Positions 1-8,398 of a DNA stretch of 64,000 nucleotides are shown here, piece by piece. Each line of letters starts with the position of its first letter. Positions within the stretch are counted from its first letter, which is position 1. Made by a program: the position numbers and the translations under genes. The notes under the pieces were generated by a model, which saw only the letters and a program-made list of their open reading frames with translations, was not told where the DNA came from and made no database searches. The stretch comes from Hyphomicrobiales bacterium (GTDB taxonomy: Bacteria; Pseudomonadota; Alphaproteobacteria; Rhizobiales; Rhizobiaceae). The stretch lies in assembly GCA_900468065.1 (NCBI GenBank), contig UBTA01000078.1, forward strand, positions 51,299-115,298. The letters run 5' to 3'.

Positions 1-174
1 GCCTATCGTGAATCTGCCGGTTACAGCATTGAAGACCTCGCGGTGACTTGCGGACTGGCAAATTCTGAGATTTTGGCCATTGAAGATGGCAGCGATGCCG
101 ATCCGGCAAAGTTGAGAAGAATTGCCGCAGCACTGCAGATTTCCGTATCGGCCTTGCTGGGAACCGAAGTTTAA
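1..174 (+). CDS. XRE-type helix-turn-helix regulator, C-terminal fragment
   Basis: The reading frame is open from base 1 and ends at TAA 172-174, giving 57 residues; the true start lies left of the window. The residues look like a Cro/CI-type HTH: a helix ending in DLAVTCGL, a turn, then NSEILAIEDG and PAKLRRIAAALQISVSALLG, which is the usual last helix of the XRE fold. A DNA-binding role is likely, but the target and the rest of the protein cannot be seen. No hairpin with a T-run follows it. Confidence 0.6.
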   Translation, partial: AYRESAGYSIEDLAVTCGLANSEILAIEDGSDADPAKLRRIAAALQISVSALLGTEV

Positions 175-542
175 GCCGATTGCCGCTTCCCGTCGATTTA
201 CGACGGGCCTGCGGCGAGACGGGTTGTGACGCCAATCCGGGTCGGCGCCTTCAGTGAATGCCCGCGCGGACGATCTCCAACAGAAACCAAAATTTTCCTC
301 ATCAGGCAGAATGGACTTGCATCGATCGGTAGCTGCCGCCAAGCATCGTGTGGCGGCACGCACGTGGCGGATGAGGGGCACATGGCGGTAGCGGCTATGG
401 CCCTGCCATGATTTGACCGCGCTGCGCGGCGATGTGATTGTCTTTTCCACGAAATATAACGATAAGCGAGCTCAAACGACGAGTCGTCCCTGCTGTCTGC
501 CGGAGCAGGCTATGGCCGCGCATAGAGGGACGGAACTGGATT
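175..542. other. Intergenic region without a supported gene
   Basis: Short frames exist on both strands but none looks like a protein family or has a convincing ribosome binding site. A perfect 7-bp hairpin (CCCGTCG at 189-195 with CGACGGG at 201-207) follows the XRE gene but has no T-run, so it is not a clear terminator. The promoter of the downstream iron-transport ATPase probably lies here. Confidence 0.5.
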
Positions 543-1598
543 TTGACGCCGCACGCCCAGGATCGGACACTTGAGCTCGACAATGTGAGCCGCAGTTTCG
601 GCGCAACCGCTGCGCTTAATGACGTGTCGCTGACGATCGCGTCTGGCGAGATCATCTGCCTCGTCGGCCAGTCCGGCTGCGGAAAGTCGACATTGCTGCG
701 TATGATCGCCGGTGTCGATTTCGTTGATGCCGGCCGTATTCTGTTGAACGGCCAGGAGGTTTCCGGACCGTCCCGTTTCGTCGAGCCGGAAGACCGCAAA
801 ATCGGTTTTGTATTCCAGGACTATGCTCTTTTTCCGCATCTGACCGTCGAACAGAATATCCTGTTTGGCCTCAAACGCCGTGCGAAACAGGAGGCCGCAG
901 CCAGGACTGCCGATGTCATCGCGCATATCGGCATCGCGCATCTCAAGGGGAGATATCCGCACATGCTGTCGGGTGGCGAGCAGCAGCGTGTGGCTCTTGC
1001 CCGCGCGCTGGCGCCGCAGCCGGACATTCTGTTGATGGACGAGCCGTTTTCCAATCTTGACCGGGGACTGAGGGAAAAGGTTCGCGATGAAACGCTGTCG
1101 CTCCTGAAAGGTCTCGGTACGACCGTGATCATGGTCACCCACGATCCGGAAGAGGCGCTTTCTGCCGGCGACCGGGTGGTCTTGATGAAGGCCGGCCGGA
1201 TCGTCCAGGCCGGGTCGGGTTACGATCTGCATGATCGTCCGGTGTCCTCCTATGCGGCTGAGTTCTTCTGCGCCTTCAACAGGATTTCAGGCGTCTATCG
1301 CAACGGACATATCGAAACTGCGATCGGCCGGTTTGCAAAGATGCTTGACGCAGGCGAAGAGACGTCGATGACGCTGTATATCCGCCCGCAGGGAATTTCG
1401 GTCTCACCGGGTCCAGGCGATCTGTCCGGACATTTGAAAAGCCGAATATTCCTTGGCGAGGTCGAACAGCTTGCCATCACCGTCGATGGGCTGGAGCAAC
1501 CGCTGCACGTGCGCACCATGCACCGCTTGCCGCAGGGGACAGAGACGGTCGGCCTGTCCATTTTACCAGATAGCTGGCTGGCGTTTCCAGTGGTATAA
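543..1598 (+). CDS. fbpC: Ferric iron ABC transporter, ATP-binding protein (FbpC-like)
   Basis: This is the nucleotide-binding subunit of an ABC importer that would power uptake of ferric iron together with the next two genes. It shows Walker A GQSGCGKST, Q-loop FQDYALFPH, signature [15 protein letters not shown], Walker B ILLMDEPFSNLD and H-loop VTHDPEEA, followed by a C-terminal TOBE-like region, in about 351 residues. The chosen start is TTG 543, just before the conserved TLELDNVSRSFG strand. An ATG at 438 also keeps the frame open, but its extra 35 residues do not look like an ABC protein. Neither start has an ideal ribosome binding site. The ATPase stands first here, whereas FbpABC operons usually put it last. 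Confidence 0.85.
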   Translation: MTPHAQDRTLELDNVSRSFGATAALNDVSLTIASGEIICLVGQSGCGKSTLLRMIAGVDFVDAGRILLNGQEVSGPSRFVEPEDRKIGFVFQDYALFPHLTVEQNILFGLKRRAKQEAAARTADVIAHIGIAHLKGRYPHMLSGGEQQRVALARALAPQPDILLMDEPFSNLDRGLREKVRDETLSLLKGLGTTVIMVTHDPEEALSAGDRVVLMKAGRIVQAGSGYDLHDRPVSSYAAEFFCAFNRISGVYRNGHIETAIGRFAKMLDAGEETSMTLYIRPQGISVSPGPGDLSGHLKSRIFLGEVEQLAITVDGLEQPLHVRTMHRLPQGTETVGLSILPDSWLAFPVV

Positions 1599-1651
1599 GC
1601 GGGCGCGCTCCATTGGCAAGGCGGTTTACGGTAAAGTCACCCGCTTAAACT

Positions 1652-1666
1652 TGACTGCTTTCATCA
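1652..1666 (+). promoter_or_regulatory. Candidate iron-responsive IRO box (TGA-N9-TCA)
   Basis: TGA at 1652-1654 and TCA at 1664-1666 are separated by exactly nine bases. This matches the IRO-box core described for the rhizobial iron-sulfur repressor RirA. It lies 43 bp before the start of the iron-binding protein gene and overlaps a TTGACT hexamer (1651-1656) that could be a -35 element. No good -10 is visible at standard spacing, so the promoter itself is less sure than the box. Confidence 0.5.
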
Positions 1667-1708
1667 ATTAATGCTCGACAGCTTGGCATCGTCCACCTGG
1701 AGAGACTT

Positions 1709-2731
1709 ATGAACACGTCAAGCATCGCGAAATCCACCCTGTTTACGGCGTCATTGCTCCTCAGCACGAGCGCTGTCTCTGCTGCCGAACTCAACATCTA
1801 CACGACCCGCGAGCCGGGCCTCATCCAGCCGCTGCTCGATTCGTTTACGGCAGCGACAGGCACCAAGGTCAACACGGTGTTCATGAAGGACGGCTTGGCT
1901 GAGCGCGTCGCCACCGAAGGCGCAAGCTCGCCGGCCGATATCCTGATGACCGTCGATGCCGGCAACCTGATTGATCTCGTCGAAAAGGACATCACCCAGC
2001 CAGTCGAATCCACTGTTCTGGCCGAGTCGATCCCCGCGCAATTGCGTGACGCCAACAACCATTGGTTTGCGCTGTCGATGCGCGCCCGCGTCATCTATGC
2101 CGCCAAAGATTTGGACCTGACGGCCTTCAACTATGAAGACCTGGCCGATCCGAAATGGAAGGGCAAGATCTGCATTCGCTCTGGCCAGCATCCCTATAAC
2201 ACCGCCCTGTTTGCCGATTACATCGCCCATTACGGTGCTGATGCCACGGAAAAGTGGCTGACGGGTCTCAAGGACAATCTTGCCCGCAAGGCAGCCGGCG
2301 GCGACCGTGACGGCGCCAAGGACATTCTCGGTGGTATCTGCGATATCGCCATCGCCAATTCTTACTATGTCGGCCTGATGCGCTCGGGCAAGGGCGGCGA
2401 AGAGCAGGTCGCCTGGGGCGACGCCATCAAGGTCGTCCTGCCAACGTTCAAGGACGGTGGGACACAGGTCAATATCAGCGGTGCTGCCGTTGCCAAGAAT
2501 GCCCCGAACAAGGCTGAAGCCGTGAAGCTTCTGGAATATCTTGTTTCCGACGAAGCTCAGAAAATCTATGCTGAAGCCAATTTCGAATATCCGGTCAAGA
2601 CCGGTGCCGCAGCTGATCCCATCATCGCTTCGTTCGGCGAGTTGAAGATCGATTCCAAGCCGCTGACGGAAATCGTCAGCCATCGCAAGCAGGCAAGCGA
2701 ACTGGTCGACAAGGTCGGCTTCGACAACTAA
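1709..2731 (+). CDS. fbpA: Ferric iron ABC transporter, periplasmic binding protein (FbpA/FutA-like)
   Basis: This 340-residue protein has a Sec signal peptide (residues 1 to about 26, ending SAVSAA) followed by LNIYTTREPGLIQPLL, the typical mature start of the iron-binding FbpA/FutA/Idi family. A tandem tyrosine in NSYYVGLM corresponds to the iron-ligand pair of the family, which supports ferric iron rather than another ligand. It would capture iron in the periplasm and deliver it to the permease encoded next. ATG 1709 follows a CTGGAGAG ribosome binding site. A strong terminator right after the gene suggests the binding protein is made in excess over the permease. A RirA-type box lies upstream. 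Confidence 0.88.
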   Translation: MNTSSIAKSTLFTASLLLSTSAVSAAELNIYTTREPGLIQPLLDSFTAATGTKVNTVFMKDGLAERVATEGASSPADILMTVDAGNLIDLVEKDITQPVESTVLAESIPAQLRDANNHWFALSMRARVIYAAKDLDLTAFNYEDLADPKWKGKICIRSGQHPYNTALFADYIAHYGADATEKWLTGLKDNLARKAAGGDRDGAKDILGGICDIAIANSYYVGLMRSGKGGEEQVAWGDAIKVVLPTFKDGGTQVNISGAAVAKNAPNKAEAVKLLEYLVSDEAQKIYAEANFEYPVKTGAAADPIIASFGELKIDSKPLTEIVSHRKQASELVDKVGFDN

Positions 2732-2740
2732 ACGACGGAA

Positions 2741-2766
2741 GGCGCCCGCGTCGGCGGGCGCCTTTT
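2741..2766 (+). terminator. Intrinsic terminator/attenuator after fbpA
   Basis: GGCGCCCGC (2741-2749) pairs with GCGGGCGCC about four bases later, and TTTT follows. It lies between the binding-protein and permease genes, so partial read-through would give less permease than binding protein. Confidence 0.8.
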
Positions 2767-2795
2767 CTTGCTGCCACAAAGATGGATTTGAGCCG

Positions 2796-4454
2796 ATGAT
2801 CAGCGCCGCCCGAAGCTGGCCCAGAGGCCGCGTCGGAGCCCGCTGGTTGCTTGGCGCGGGCATGATCGCCTGTCTGGTGATGCTGCCGATCATTGCCCTC
2901 TTGCTGCAGGCGATCCAGGGCTCGGCCGGACTCTGGTCGCATCTCGTCTCGACCATATTGCCGACTGCCTTGGTGGACACTGCCATTCTGCTCGGTGGCG
3001 TCGGCCTGATTACCGCTATTCTTGGCACGTCCACGGCCTGGCTGGTCACCGCTTATGCCTTTCCCGGCCGCCGCGTGCTTGAATGGGCACTGTTGCTGCC
3101 GCTTGCGGTCCCGACCTACATCATTGCCTACGCCTATCTCGACATCCTGCATCCGATCGGCTCGGTGCAGGGGGCGATCCGCTGGCTGCTTGGCTATTCC
3201 AGTTCAAGGGAATTCCGCCTGCCGGATGTGCGCTCGATGACGGGCTGCATCCTGCTTCTGGGTTTCGTGCTCTATCCCTATGTCTATATTCCAACGCGGG
3301 CGATGTTCCTGACGCAGTCGGCCAATCTGATCGATGCGTCGCGCACGCTCGGCATTTCGCGCCGCGCCGTCTTCTGGCATGTCGCGTTGCCGCTGGCCCG
3401 GCCTGCGGTCGCCGTTGGTGTCAGCCTTGCGCTGATGGAGACCCTCAACGATATAGGCGCTTCCGAATTCCTCGGCGTGCGGACGCTGACCGTCTCGATC
3501 TACACGACCTGGATCACCCGCACCGATCTGCCTGGGGCGTCTCAGATCGCCCTGTCATTGCTGATGGTCGTGGTGGCGCTGGTGGCTTTCGAAAAATGGG
3601 CGCGGGGCAAGCAGCGCTACTCCACTGGCGCACAGCGCAGCCGCGCCTTCGAACCGCGCCGCGTGTCACCCGCAAAAGGTCTGGCGCTGTTCTTCGCCGG
3701 GCTACTGCCAATCCTCATCGGTTTTGGTGCACCCGCGATCTACCTTGTGAACGAAGCATGGAAGCGCATCGAGTTTGCAGGGCTTTCGCCCCGGTTCCTC
3801 AGCGAAACCTTCAACACCATCGTCCTTGCCTCAGCCGCCACGATCATCACGGTTCTGTTTGGCCTGCTTATCGCCTATGCCAGCCGTCTGCGTCCCGGGG
3901 CAATGACTGTGTGGCTGCAGCGGCTTTCGACGCTCGGCTATGCAGCACCGGGCACGGTCGTTGCAATCGGCGTTCTGATTGTGCTCGCCACAGTCGATGG
4001 TTTCATCGACCGCACGGCAATCGCCTGGCTCGGCGTATCGACAGGCCTGCTGTTCATCGGTTCGGGTGCTGCACTGCTTTACGCCTATACCGTCCGGTTT
4101 CTGGCCATCTCCGCCGGTGGCATCGATGCTGGGCTGGCGCGGATCCCCGTGTCCTTCGATCACGCCTCCCGCGTCCTTGGACAATCGGCGGCTGGTACGT
4201 TCCGTCATGTCCATCTGCCGCTGTCGAAGGCCGCGATCACGGCGGCCGGCCTGTTGGTCTTCGTCGATTGCGTCAAGGAACTGCCCGCCACGCTGCTGTT
4301 GCGGCCGCTCAACGTCGAGACATTCGCAACGCATCTCTACGGAGAGGCCGCGAGGGGCACCTATGAGGAGGCGTCCATCGCGGCTCTGGCCATCGTCGTC
4401 ATCGGGATATTGCCGGTGATCCTGCTTTCGCGGATGGGGCAGGCCCGCCAGTAG
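2796..4454 (+). CDS. fbpB: Ferric iron ABC transporter, fused permease (FbpB-like)
   Basis: This 552-residue inner-membrane protein has two consecutive six-helix permease halves, as in FbpB/SfuB iron permeases. Each half carries an EAA-type coupling loop: ASRTLGISRRAVFWHVALPLARPA in the first half (one continuous loop, quoted in part: TLGISRRAVFWHVALPL) and ASRVLGQSAAGTFRHVHLPL in the second. It would form the iron channel and dock onto the ATPase encoded at 543-1598. ATG 2796 follows the fbpA terminator by about 30 bp. The gene ends 12 bp before the convergent glutaredoxin/MauE-like gene. Confidence 0.87.
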   Translation: MISAARSWPRGRVGARWLLGAGMIACLVMLPIIALLLQAIQGSAGLWSHLVSTILPTALVDTAILLGGVGLITAILGTSTAWLVTAYAFPGRRVLEWALLLPLAVPTYIIAYAYLDILHPIGSVQGAIRWLLGYSSSREFRLPDVRSMTGCILLLGFVLYPYVYIPTRAMFLTQSANLIDASRTLGISRRAVFWHVALPLARPAVAVGVSLALMETLNDIGASEFLGVRTLTVSIYTTWITRTDLPGASQIALSLLMVVVALVAFEKWARGKQRYSTGAQRSRAFEPRRVSPAKGLALFFAGLLPILIGFGAPAIYLVNEAWKRIEFAGLSPRFLSETFNTIVLASAATIITVLFGLLIAYASRLRPGAMTVWLQRLSTLGYAAPGTVVAIGVLIVLATVDGFIDRTAIAWLGVSTGLLFIGSGAALLYAYTVRFLAISAGGIDAGLARIPVSFDHASRVLGQSAAGTFRHVHLPLSKAAITAAGLLVFVDCVKELPATLLLRPLNVETFATHLYGEAARGTYEEASIAALAIVVIGILPVILLSRMGQARQ

Positions 4455-4466
4455 AGGCCCACAGGC

Positions 4467-5243
4467 TTACATGGCGTGGCCGATGTTTGTTCCGGTCAGG
4501 ATCATCACCAGCATCCAGATCGCCATGGCCACCATCATGACGTTTTCCGTCAGCGAGACGAAGCCGAGTGGAACATTGCTGTCGCCGCCGACGCAGGCAC
4601 ATTTGAGTTCGCGCTTGTCGACATAGACGGCCTTGAACACCGAGACGGCCCCGATCGTTCCGATGAACAGCGCAACGGGGATCGAGATCGAGTTGAGCGC
4701 GCCGGCAATCATCAGGATACCGGCCCCGGCTTCCGCGAAGGGATAGATATAGCTGTAGCGAACCCAGCGCTTGGCGAGCAGGTCATAGTTGAGGAACATC
4801 GTCGAAAAACTCTCGATGTTCTGCAATTTCAGGATCGCCAGCACGGCCATGCTAAAGGCGATGAACCATTCGGCTGCGCGGACCGTGAAGACCGTTCCAT
4901 AGACGGCATAGCTGGTTGCCAGCGCCATCAGCGCGGTGACGGCGAAGACGGCGATTACCGGCCGGTATGTCACGGCTTTGGGATCGCGCACGGTCTTGCC
5001 CAGATGCCCGCGCAACTCGTCATAGCCGCCAATCCGAACGCCGTCGATAAAGGTTTGTGGCGTTGTTTGGACACCGTGTTCGGTCTTGAATGCGTCAGTT
5101 TGTTCGCGGGTGGTCAGCCAGCGATCGTCCACCGCATAGCCCTGCCGCTCCAGAAGATCCTTGGCTTTCAGGCCGTAGGGGCAGGTATGTTTGTCCATCA
5201 CCATCCGGTAGAGGATGGCGGTTTTTGATGTCTTGTCGAGCAT
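4467..5243 (-). CDS. Glutaredoxin-MauE fusion, redox-associated membrane protein
   Basis: An N-terminal glutaredoxin domain of about 80 residues has the active site TCPYG and the cis-proline motif TTPQTFIDG. It is followed by four or five membrane helices of the MauE/DoxX type. A C-terminal CACVGG dicysteine could exchange electrons with the glutaredoxin part. A role in thiol or metal stress at the inner membrane is inferred, not proven. The start is uncertain: in-frame ATGs lie at 5273, 5258 and 5243 (leftmost base of the coding strand). The predicted promoter would begin transcription near 5279, so the 5243 or 5258 start is favoured. It is divergent from a MerR-type regulator and shares its operator. 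Confidence 0.75.
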   Translation of the reverse strand: MLDKTSKTAILYRMVMDKHTCPYGLKAKDLLERQGYAVDDRWLTTREQTDAFKTEHGVQTTPQTFIDGVRIGGYDELRGHLGKTVRDPKAVTYRPVIAVFAVTALMALATSYAVYGTVFTVRAAEWFIAFSMAVLAILKLQNIESFSTMFLNYDLLAKRWVRYSYIYPFAEAGAGILMIAGALNSISIPVALFIGTIGAVSVFKAVYVDKRELKCACVGGDSNVPLGFVSLTENVMMVAMAIWMLVMILTGTNIGHAM

Positions 5244-5285
5244 GTCGCAATCTTTCATTTCGCTTGGTTTCATCGATTGCAGAAA

Positions 5286-5316
5286 CTATAACATCCGTAC
5301 CATGGTACGGAGTCAA
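5286..5316 (-). promoter_or_regulatory. MerR-type promoter with 19-bp spacer and palindromic operator
   Basis: On the minus strand TTGACT (5311-5316) and TTATAG (5286-5291) are 19 bp apart, the overlong spacer typical of MerR-activated promoters. The spacer holds the perfect palindrome CCGTACCATGGTACGG (5295-5310). Sequence and layout closely resemble the mer operator of mercury transposons (TTGACTCCGTAC...GTACGGA). It would drive the glutaredoxin-MauE gene and allow autorepression of the regulator. Confidence 0.85.
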
Positions 5317-5319
5317 GCG

Positions 5320-5727
5320 ATGAAAGAGACAACGATTGCAGGGTTGGCGCGCGAGGGGGGTGTCGGCGTCGAAACAGTGCGATATTATCAGCGGCGCGGT
5401 TTGCTCGGAACGCCGCAACGTACAGGTGGCGTGGGGCTGGCCGGCGGCATCCGGCGTTACGGTGAAGACGATATTCGCCGGCTGCGGTTCATCCGCACGG
5501 CCCAAACGGCAGGCTTTACGCTCGACGAGATCAGGGAGCTGCTGGCACTTGATGCCAGCGAGGACCGGCATCGCGCCAACGTCCTTGCGCGTGAGCGCAT
5601 TGTTGCACTCGATGCGAAAATTGCCGAACTGAGTGCTGCCCGTGCGTCGCTGCTGCGGCTCGCCGATGCTTGCGGCTCCACCTCGAAAGGCCCGTGCCCG
5701 ATCATCGCGGCATTCGAGCAAGAGTGA
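5320..5727 (+). CDS. MerR-family regulator, mercury-type with a missing cysteine
   Basis: The 135-residue protein has the N-terminal winged HTH (IAGLAREGGVGVETVRYYQRRGLL), quoted here in part as GVGVETVRYYQRRGLL, then GGIRRYGEDDIRRLRFI and a dimerisation helix. The C-terminal region DACGSTSKGPCPIIAAF aligns with the metal loop of mercury MerR, keeping two of its three ligand cysteines (equivalents of C117 and C126). The third (C82) is an arginine, in DRHRANV. It may therefore sense another soft metal or a thiol oxidant. ATG 5320 lies directly after the operator, so repression of its own gene is likely. It is divergent from the glutaredoxin-MauE gene. Confidence 0.8.
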   Translation: MKETTIAGLAREGGVGVETVRYYQRRGLLGTPQRTGGVGLAGGIRRYGEDDIRRLRFIRTAQTAGFTLDEIRELLALDASEDRHRANVLARERIVALDAKIAELSAARASLLRLADACGSTSKGPCPIIAAFEQE

Positions 5728-5744
5728 CAGAATGGCTACGTCCG

Positions 5745-6711
5745 TCAACCGCCTCGCGAGCGCCTGTCGGCGTCGAGAATGCAGGTGGCGATTGCGATAT
5801 CCTGAACCGCTACGCCTGTGAGATCGGCGATGGTGATATCACCGGGATGGACCCGGCCTGCGACCTTGAAAGCAAGCACAGCTCTGAGTTCGGCACAGTT
5901 TTCCGCTGAAATATGTGCAGCCCGGAATGCGGTGGAAAATTCGCCGTGATCCAGAGACTGTTCCAGACTGTCGCAGATGCGGCGGCCGGCACGCGCGACC
6001 AGTGCTGCGTCCAGCTCCTGCTTGCCTGGCGCATCGGCGCCGATAGCGGTCATGTGCGTGCCGGGTTGGATCCAGGCGTCGCGGATCAAGGGTTCGCGTG
6101 ATGGGGTGGTCGTGATGATGATTTCGGCGTCACGGCAGAGACTTTCAAGATCGCAAGACACGCTCGCGTCAATACCTTCGCCGCTAAGCGCGTTTGCCGT
6201 CTCCCGCGCCTTGTCTTGTGAACGCCCCCCAGATGGTGAAGGCAAACCGTGTTTCCGGCATCGCCTGCCGCAGACAGCGGACCTGCCAGCGTGCCTGAAT
6301 ACCAGTTCCGACGATCGCGACCCGCCGCGCATCGGGACGGCAAAGCGCCCGGGTTGCGATGGCGCCGCCAAGGCCGGTGCGCAGGTCTGTGAGAAATCCC
6401 CCATCGAGCAGGACGGCTTCGAGAACGCCGGTTTGCGCGGAAAAGGCCAGTATCACGCCGTTTGACGTCGGCAAGCCGATCGATGGATTGCCGTAGAAAC
6501 CGGTCGCGACCTTGACGACGAAGACCGGATCGCCGGCGATATGACCGTATTTGATATGGCAATCGCCATCCTTGTCCGGAAAGGCGAGATAGCCGACCGG
6601 CGGCAATGTCGCCCGGCCGTCGGATGCGGTGATATAGGCCGCCTCGACGGCCGCGAGCGCACTGTCGAGATCGACCAAAGCCTCTATTCTTGACCGCGAC
6701 AGGATGATCAT
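5745..6711 (-). pseudogene. Ornithine cyclodeaminase/mu-crystallin family gene, frameshifted
   Basis: The first part (6711 down to about 6231) encodes an intact N-terminus: MIILSRSRIEALVDLDSALA, the substrate loop KYGHIAGDPVFVVKVATGF, and the NAD-binding start VAIVGTGIQARWQVR. The frame then runs into a stop near 6184. The rest of the Rossmann domain (SCDLESLCRDAEIIITTTPS, GTHMTAIGADAPGKQELD) continues in another frame to 5745. Removing one base from the run of six C at 6225-6230 restores one frame through WGRSQDKARETA. Family members are NAD(P)-dependent imine reductases, cyclodeaminases or dehydrogenases; the substrate is unknown. The start overlaps the stop of the upstream regulator by 4 bp. 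Confidence 0.8.
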
Positions 6712-7325
6712 TCGTCCACCGCACGGTCCTGATTGAGGTACTTGTAAACGGTCGCGCGCCCCATGCCGAGGATGCGCGAGATATAGGCTGCGGAATTCTT
6801 GCCGCCGAACGCGCCGTCGGCGGAGAGGTCCTTGACCACCTGCTGCTTCTGCTCGCGGGTCAGCCCGGCGATGATCAACCCGCGCGAACCCGTCCAGTTC
6901 TGGATGTATTCATTGATGCGCTCGTGCCAGTCCTCTTTGAACAGGCTCGCCGGTTTGGCATGATCGACGGGGATCGAGGCAAAGGCGCTCAATGTCTGCA
7001 TCACCGCATGGAAATGCGAGACGTCGGCATTGATGCACATAACGGCAATCGGGCGCGCAGTGCTGTCGCGCAGAATGATACTGATCGATTTGATGCGCCG
7101 GCCATCCCAATTGACCTTTTCATACGGTCCGAGAAGCTGCTCGGTCGGGCGAAAATCGATCTCGTGGAGCAGTGACGGCTCGCCGATTTCCCGCTTTGAA
7201 AAATTCCCGGCGATATGCGCGGCCGTCTTCGTTTCGAGATCGTGCAGCACGACCTCGACGAACGGCTGGAACAACTGGGCGACGCCATCGCAAACGGCCG
7301 CATAGGAGGTGAGTTCAGGCTTCAT
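6708..7325 (-). CDS. YheO-type PAS/HTH transcriptional regulator
   Basis: The 205-residue protein has an N-terminal YheO-like PAS domain (roughly 1-115; FVEVVLHDLETKTAAHIAGN, PIAVMCINADVSHF) and a C-terminal HTH ending AAYISRILGMGRATVYKYLN. Such regulators often sit with amino-acid or D-amino-acid catabolic genes. It lies in a leftward operon between an aminotransferase remnant and an ornithine cyclodeaminase-family gene, so control of that amino-acid pathway is a fair guess. Start ATG at 7325. Its end overlaps the next gene by 4 bp, indicating translational coupling. Unlike both neighbours it looks intact. Confidence 0.75.
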   Translation of the reverse strand: MKPELTSYAAVCDGVAQLFQPFVEVVLHDLETKTAAHIAGNFSKREIGEPSLLHEIDFRPTEQLLGPYEKVNWDGRRIKSISIILRDSTARPIAVMCINADVSHFHAVMQTLSAFASIPVDHAKPASLFKEDWHERINEYIQNWTGSRGLIIAGLTREQKQQVVKDLSADGAFGGKNSAAYISRILGMGRATVYKYLNQDRAVDE

Positions 7326-7334
7326 TGGGCGTGT

Positions 7335-8168
7335 TCAACCCCTCATGAAGTCTGCAAGGCGTTCCAACCCGGCTTGCAGATGATGTTTCTGCGCGCCGAT
7401 GCCGATGCGGATATAGCCATCCAGGCCATAGACATCGCCCGGCACCAGCATGACGCTCTTTTGCTCGCGCACCCGATCGACCAGAACGGAGGAGTTGATA
7501 TCTCTGACATAGCGAACAAACGCCATGCCGCCGGCGCGCGGCGGCAGGTAGGAAAACAGAGTATTATGCGCCTCAATCCAGGAGGTCAGAAGCGCCCGGT
7601 TTTCCCGCAGCAGATCGCGGCTGCGCGACAGGATTTCGGCGCGCTTGGCCGGCTGCAAGACGATATTGGCGATGTGTTCGCTGAGCGCGCCGGTGGTGAT
7701 TGAGGTATAATCCTTGCGCTGCCAGATGCCGTAGATTTCCTTCGCGGGACCGACCAGCCAGCCGAGCCGCAGTCCAGGAAGCGCCATTGCCTTGGAAAGT
7801 CCGGCCGTCACCACCGCTTTTTCGTAGAGATCGGCAAAGCTGACGGATTCTTCGACATCCAACTCGGAACCCTTGTAGATTTCGTCGGCATGCAGGTAGA
7901 CGTCGTGTTCGCGGGCGATAGTGACAAGCGCATCCATCGTTTCGCGCGGCAAGAGGCTGCCGGTCGGATTGTTCGGATTGCACAGGCTGATCATCTTGGT
8001 CTTCGGCGTCACGGCAGCGCGAACCTCGTCGAGATCGGGCAGCCATCCCAGCTCCTCGCGCAGCACGATCTCCTTGACGGTATGCAGTGTGTTGGGCGAT
8101 TGCGAACCCCGAAACCGGATGTTATGAGTGCGCTCTATCGAGGAAGGAGGGCTGCGCAATGAACACAT
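7335..8168 (-). pseudogene. PLP-dependent class I/II aminotransferase, N-terminally truncated
   Basis: From about 8095 downward the translation reads as the C-terminal two thirds of a fold-type-I aminotransferase: SLCNPNNPTGSLLPRETMDA, DEIYKGSE, the PLP-lysine region AGLSKAMALPGLRLGWLVG, and PGDVYGLDGYIRIGIG with the carboxylate-binding arginine. Roughly 100 N-terminal residues that family members need are absent. The first 22 or so residues of the open frame (MCSLRSPPSSIERTHN...) do not resemble the family. It heads the leftward operon with the YheO-type regulator and the cyclodeaminase-family gene. A functional enzyme is unlikely. Confidence 0.75.
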
Positions 8169-8398
8169 TTTTCTGGCACCATCGCCAGCGTGGCCCCGTC
8201 AACGCCCTGCAAATGCGTTTGCAGGGCTGACCAAAGTCCGTTTCTCCTAAAAACCGTCTTCTGGTCTGCCCTTCGTGGCACTGCAGCTCTGACCCTTTTG
8301 GTTCGAGCTGCTGTATTTTCTATCCGCCGCGCGCATTGCATCGATGATGGCTTGAGAGCCCTCGATGGATGTTTGTGCGGCAAGACCAGAGACCGATC
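8169..8398. other. Intergenic region between aminotransferase remnant and ABC-F gene
   Basis: About 230 bases without a supported gene. It must contain the promoter of the ABC-F gene and the junction where the aminotransferase lost its 5' part. No convincing hexamers, hairpin or inverted repeats of an insertion sequence were found. Confidence 0.4.

Noticed and set aside
189..207. Terminator after the XRE fragment
   Set aside because: The hairpin is perfect but is followed by GC-rich sequence without T residues.
1751..3049. A 432-codon minus-strand open frame
   Set aside because: It covers the iron-binding protein and permease genes in antisense and shows no family of its own.
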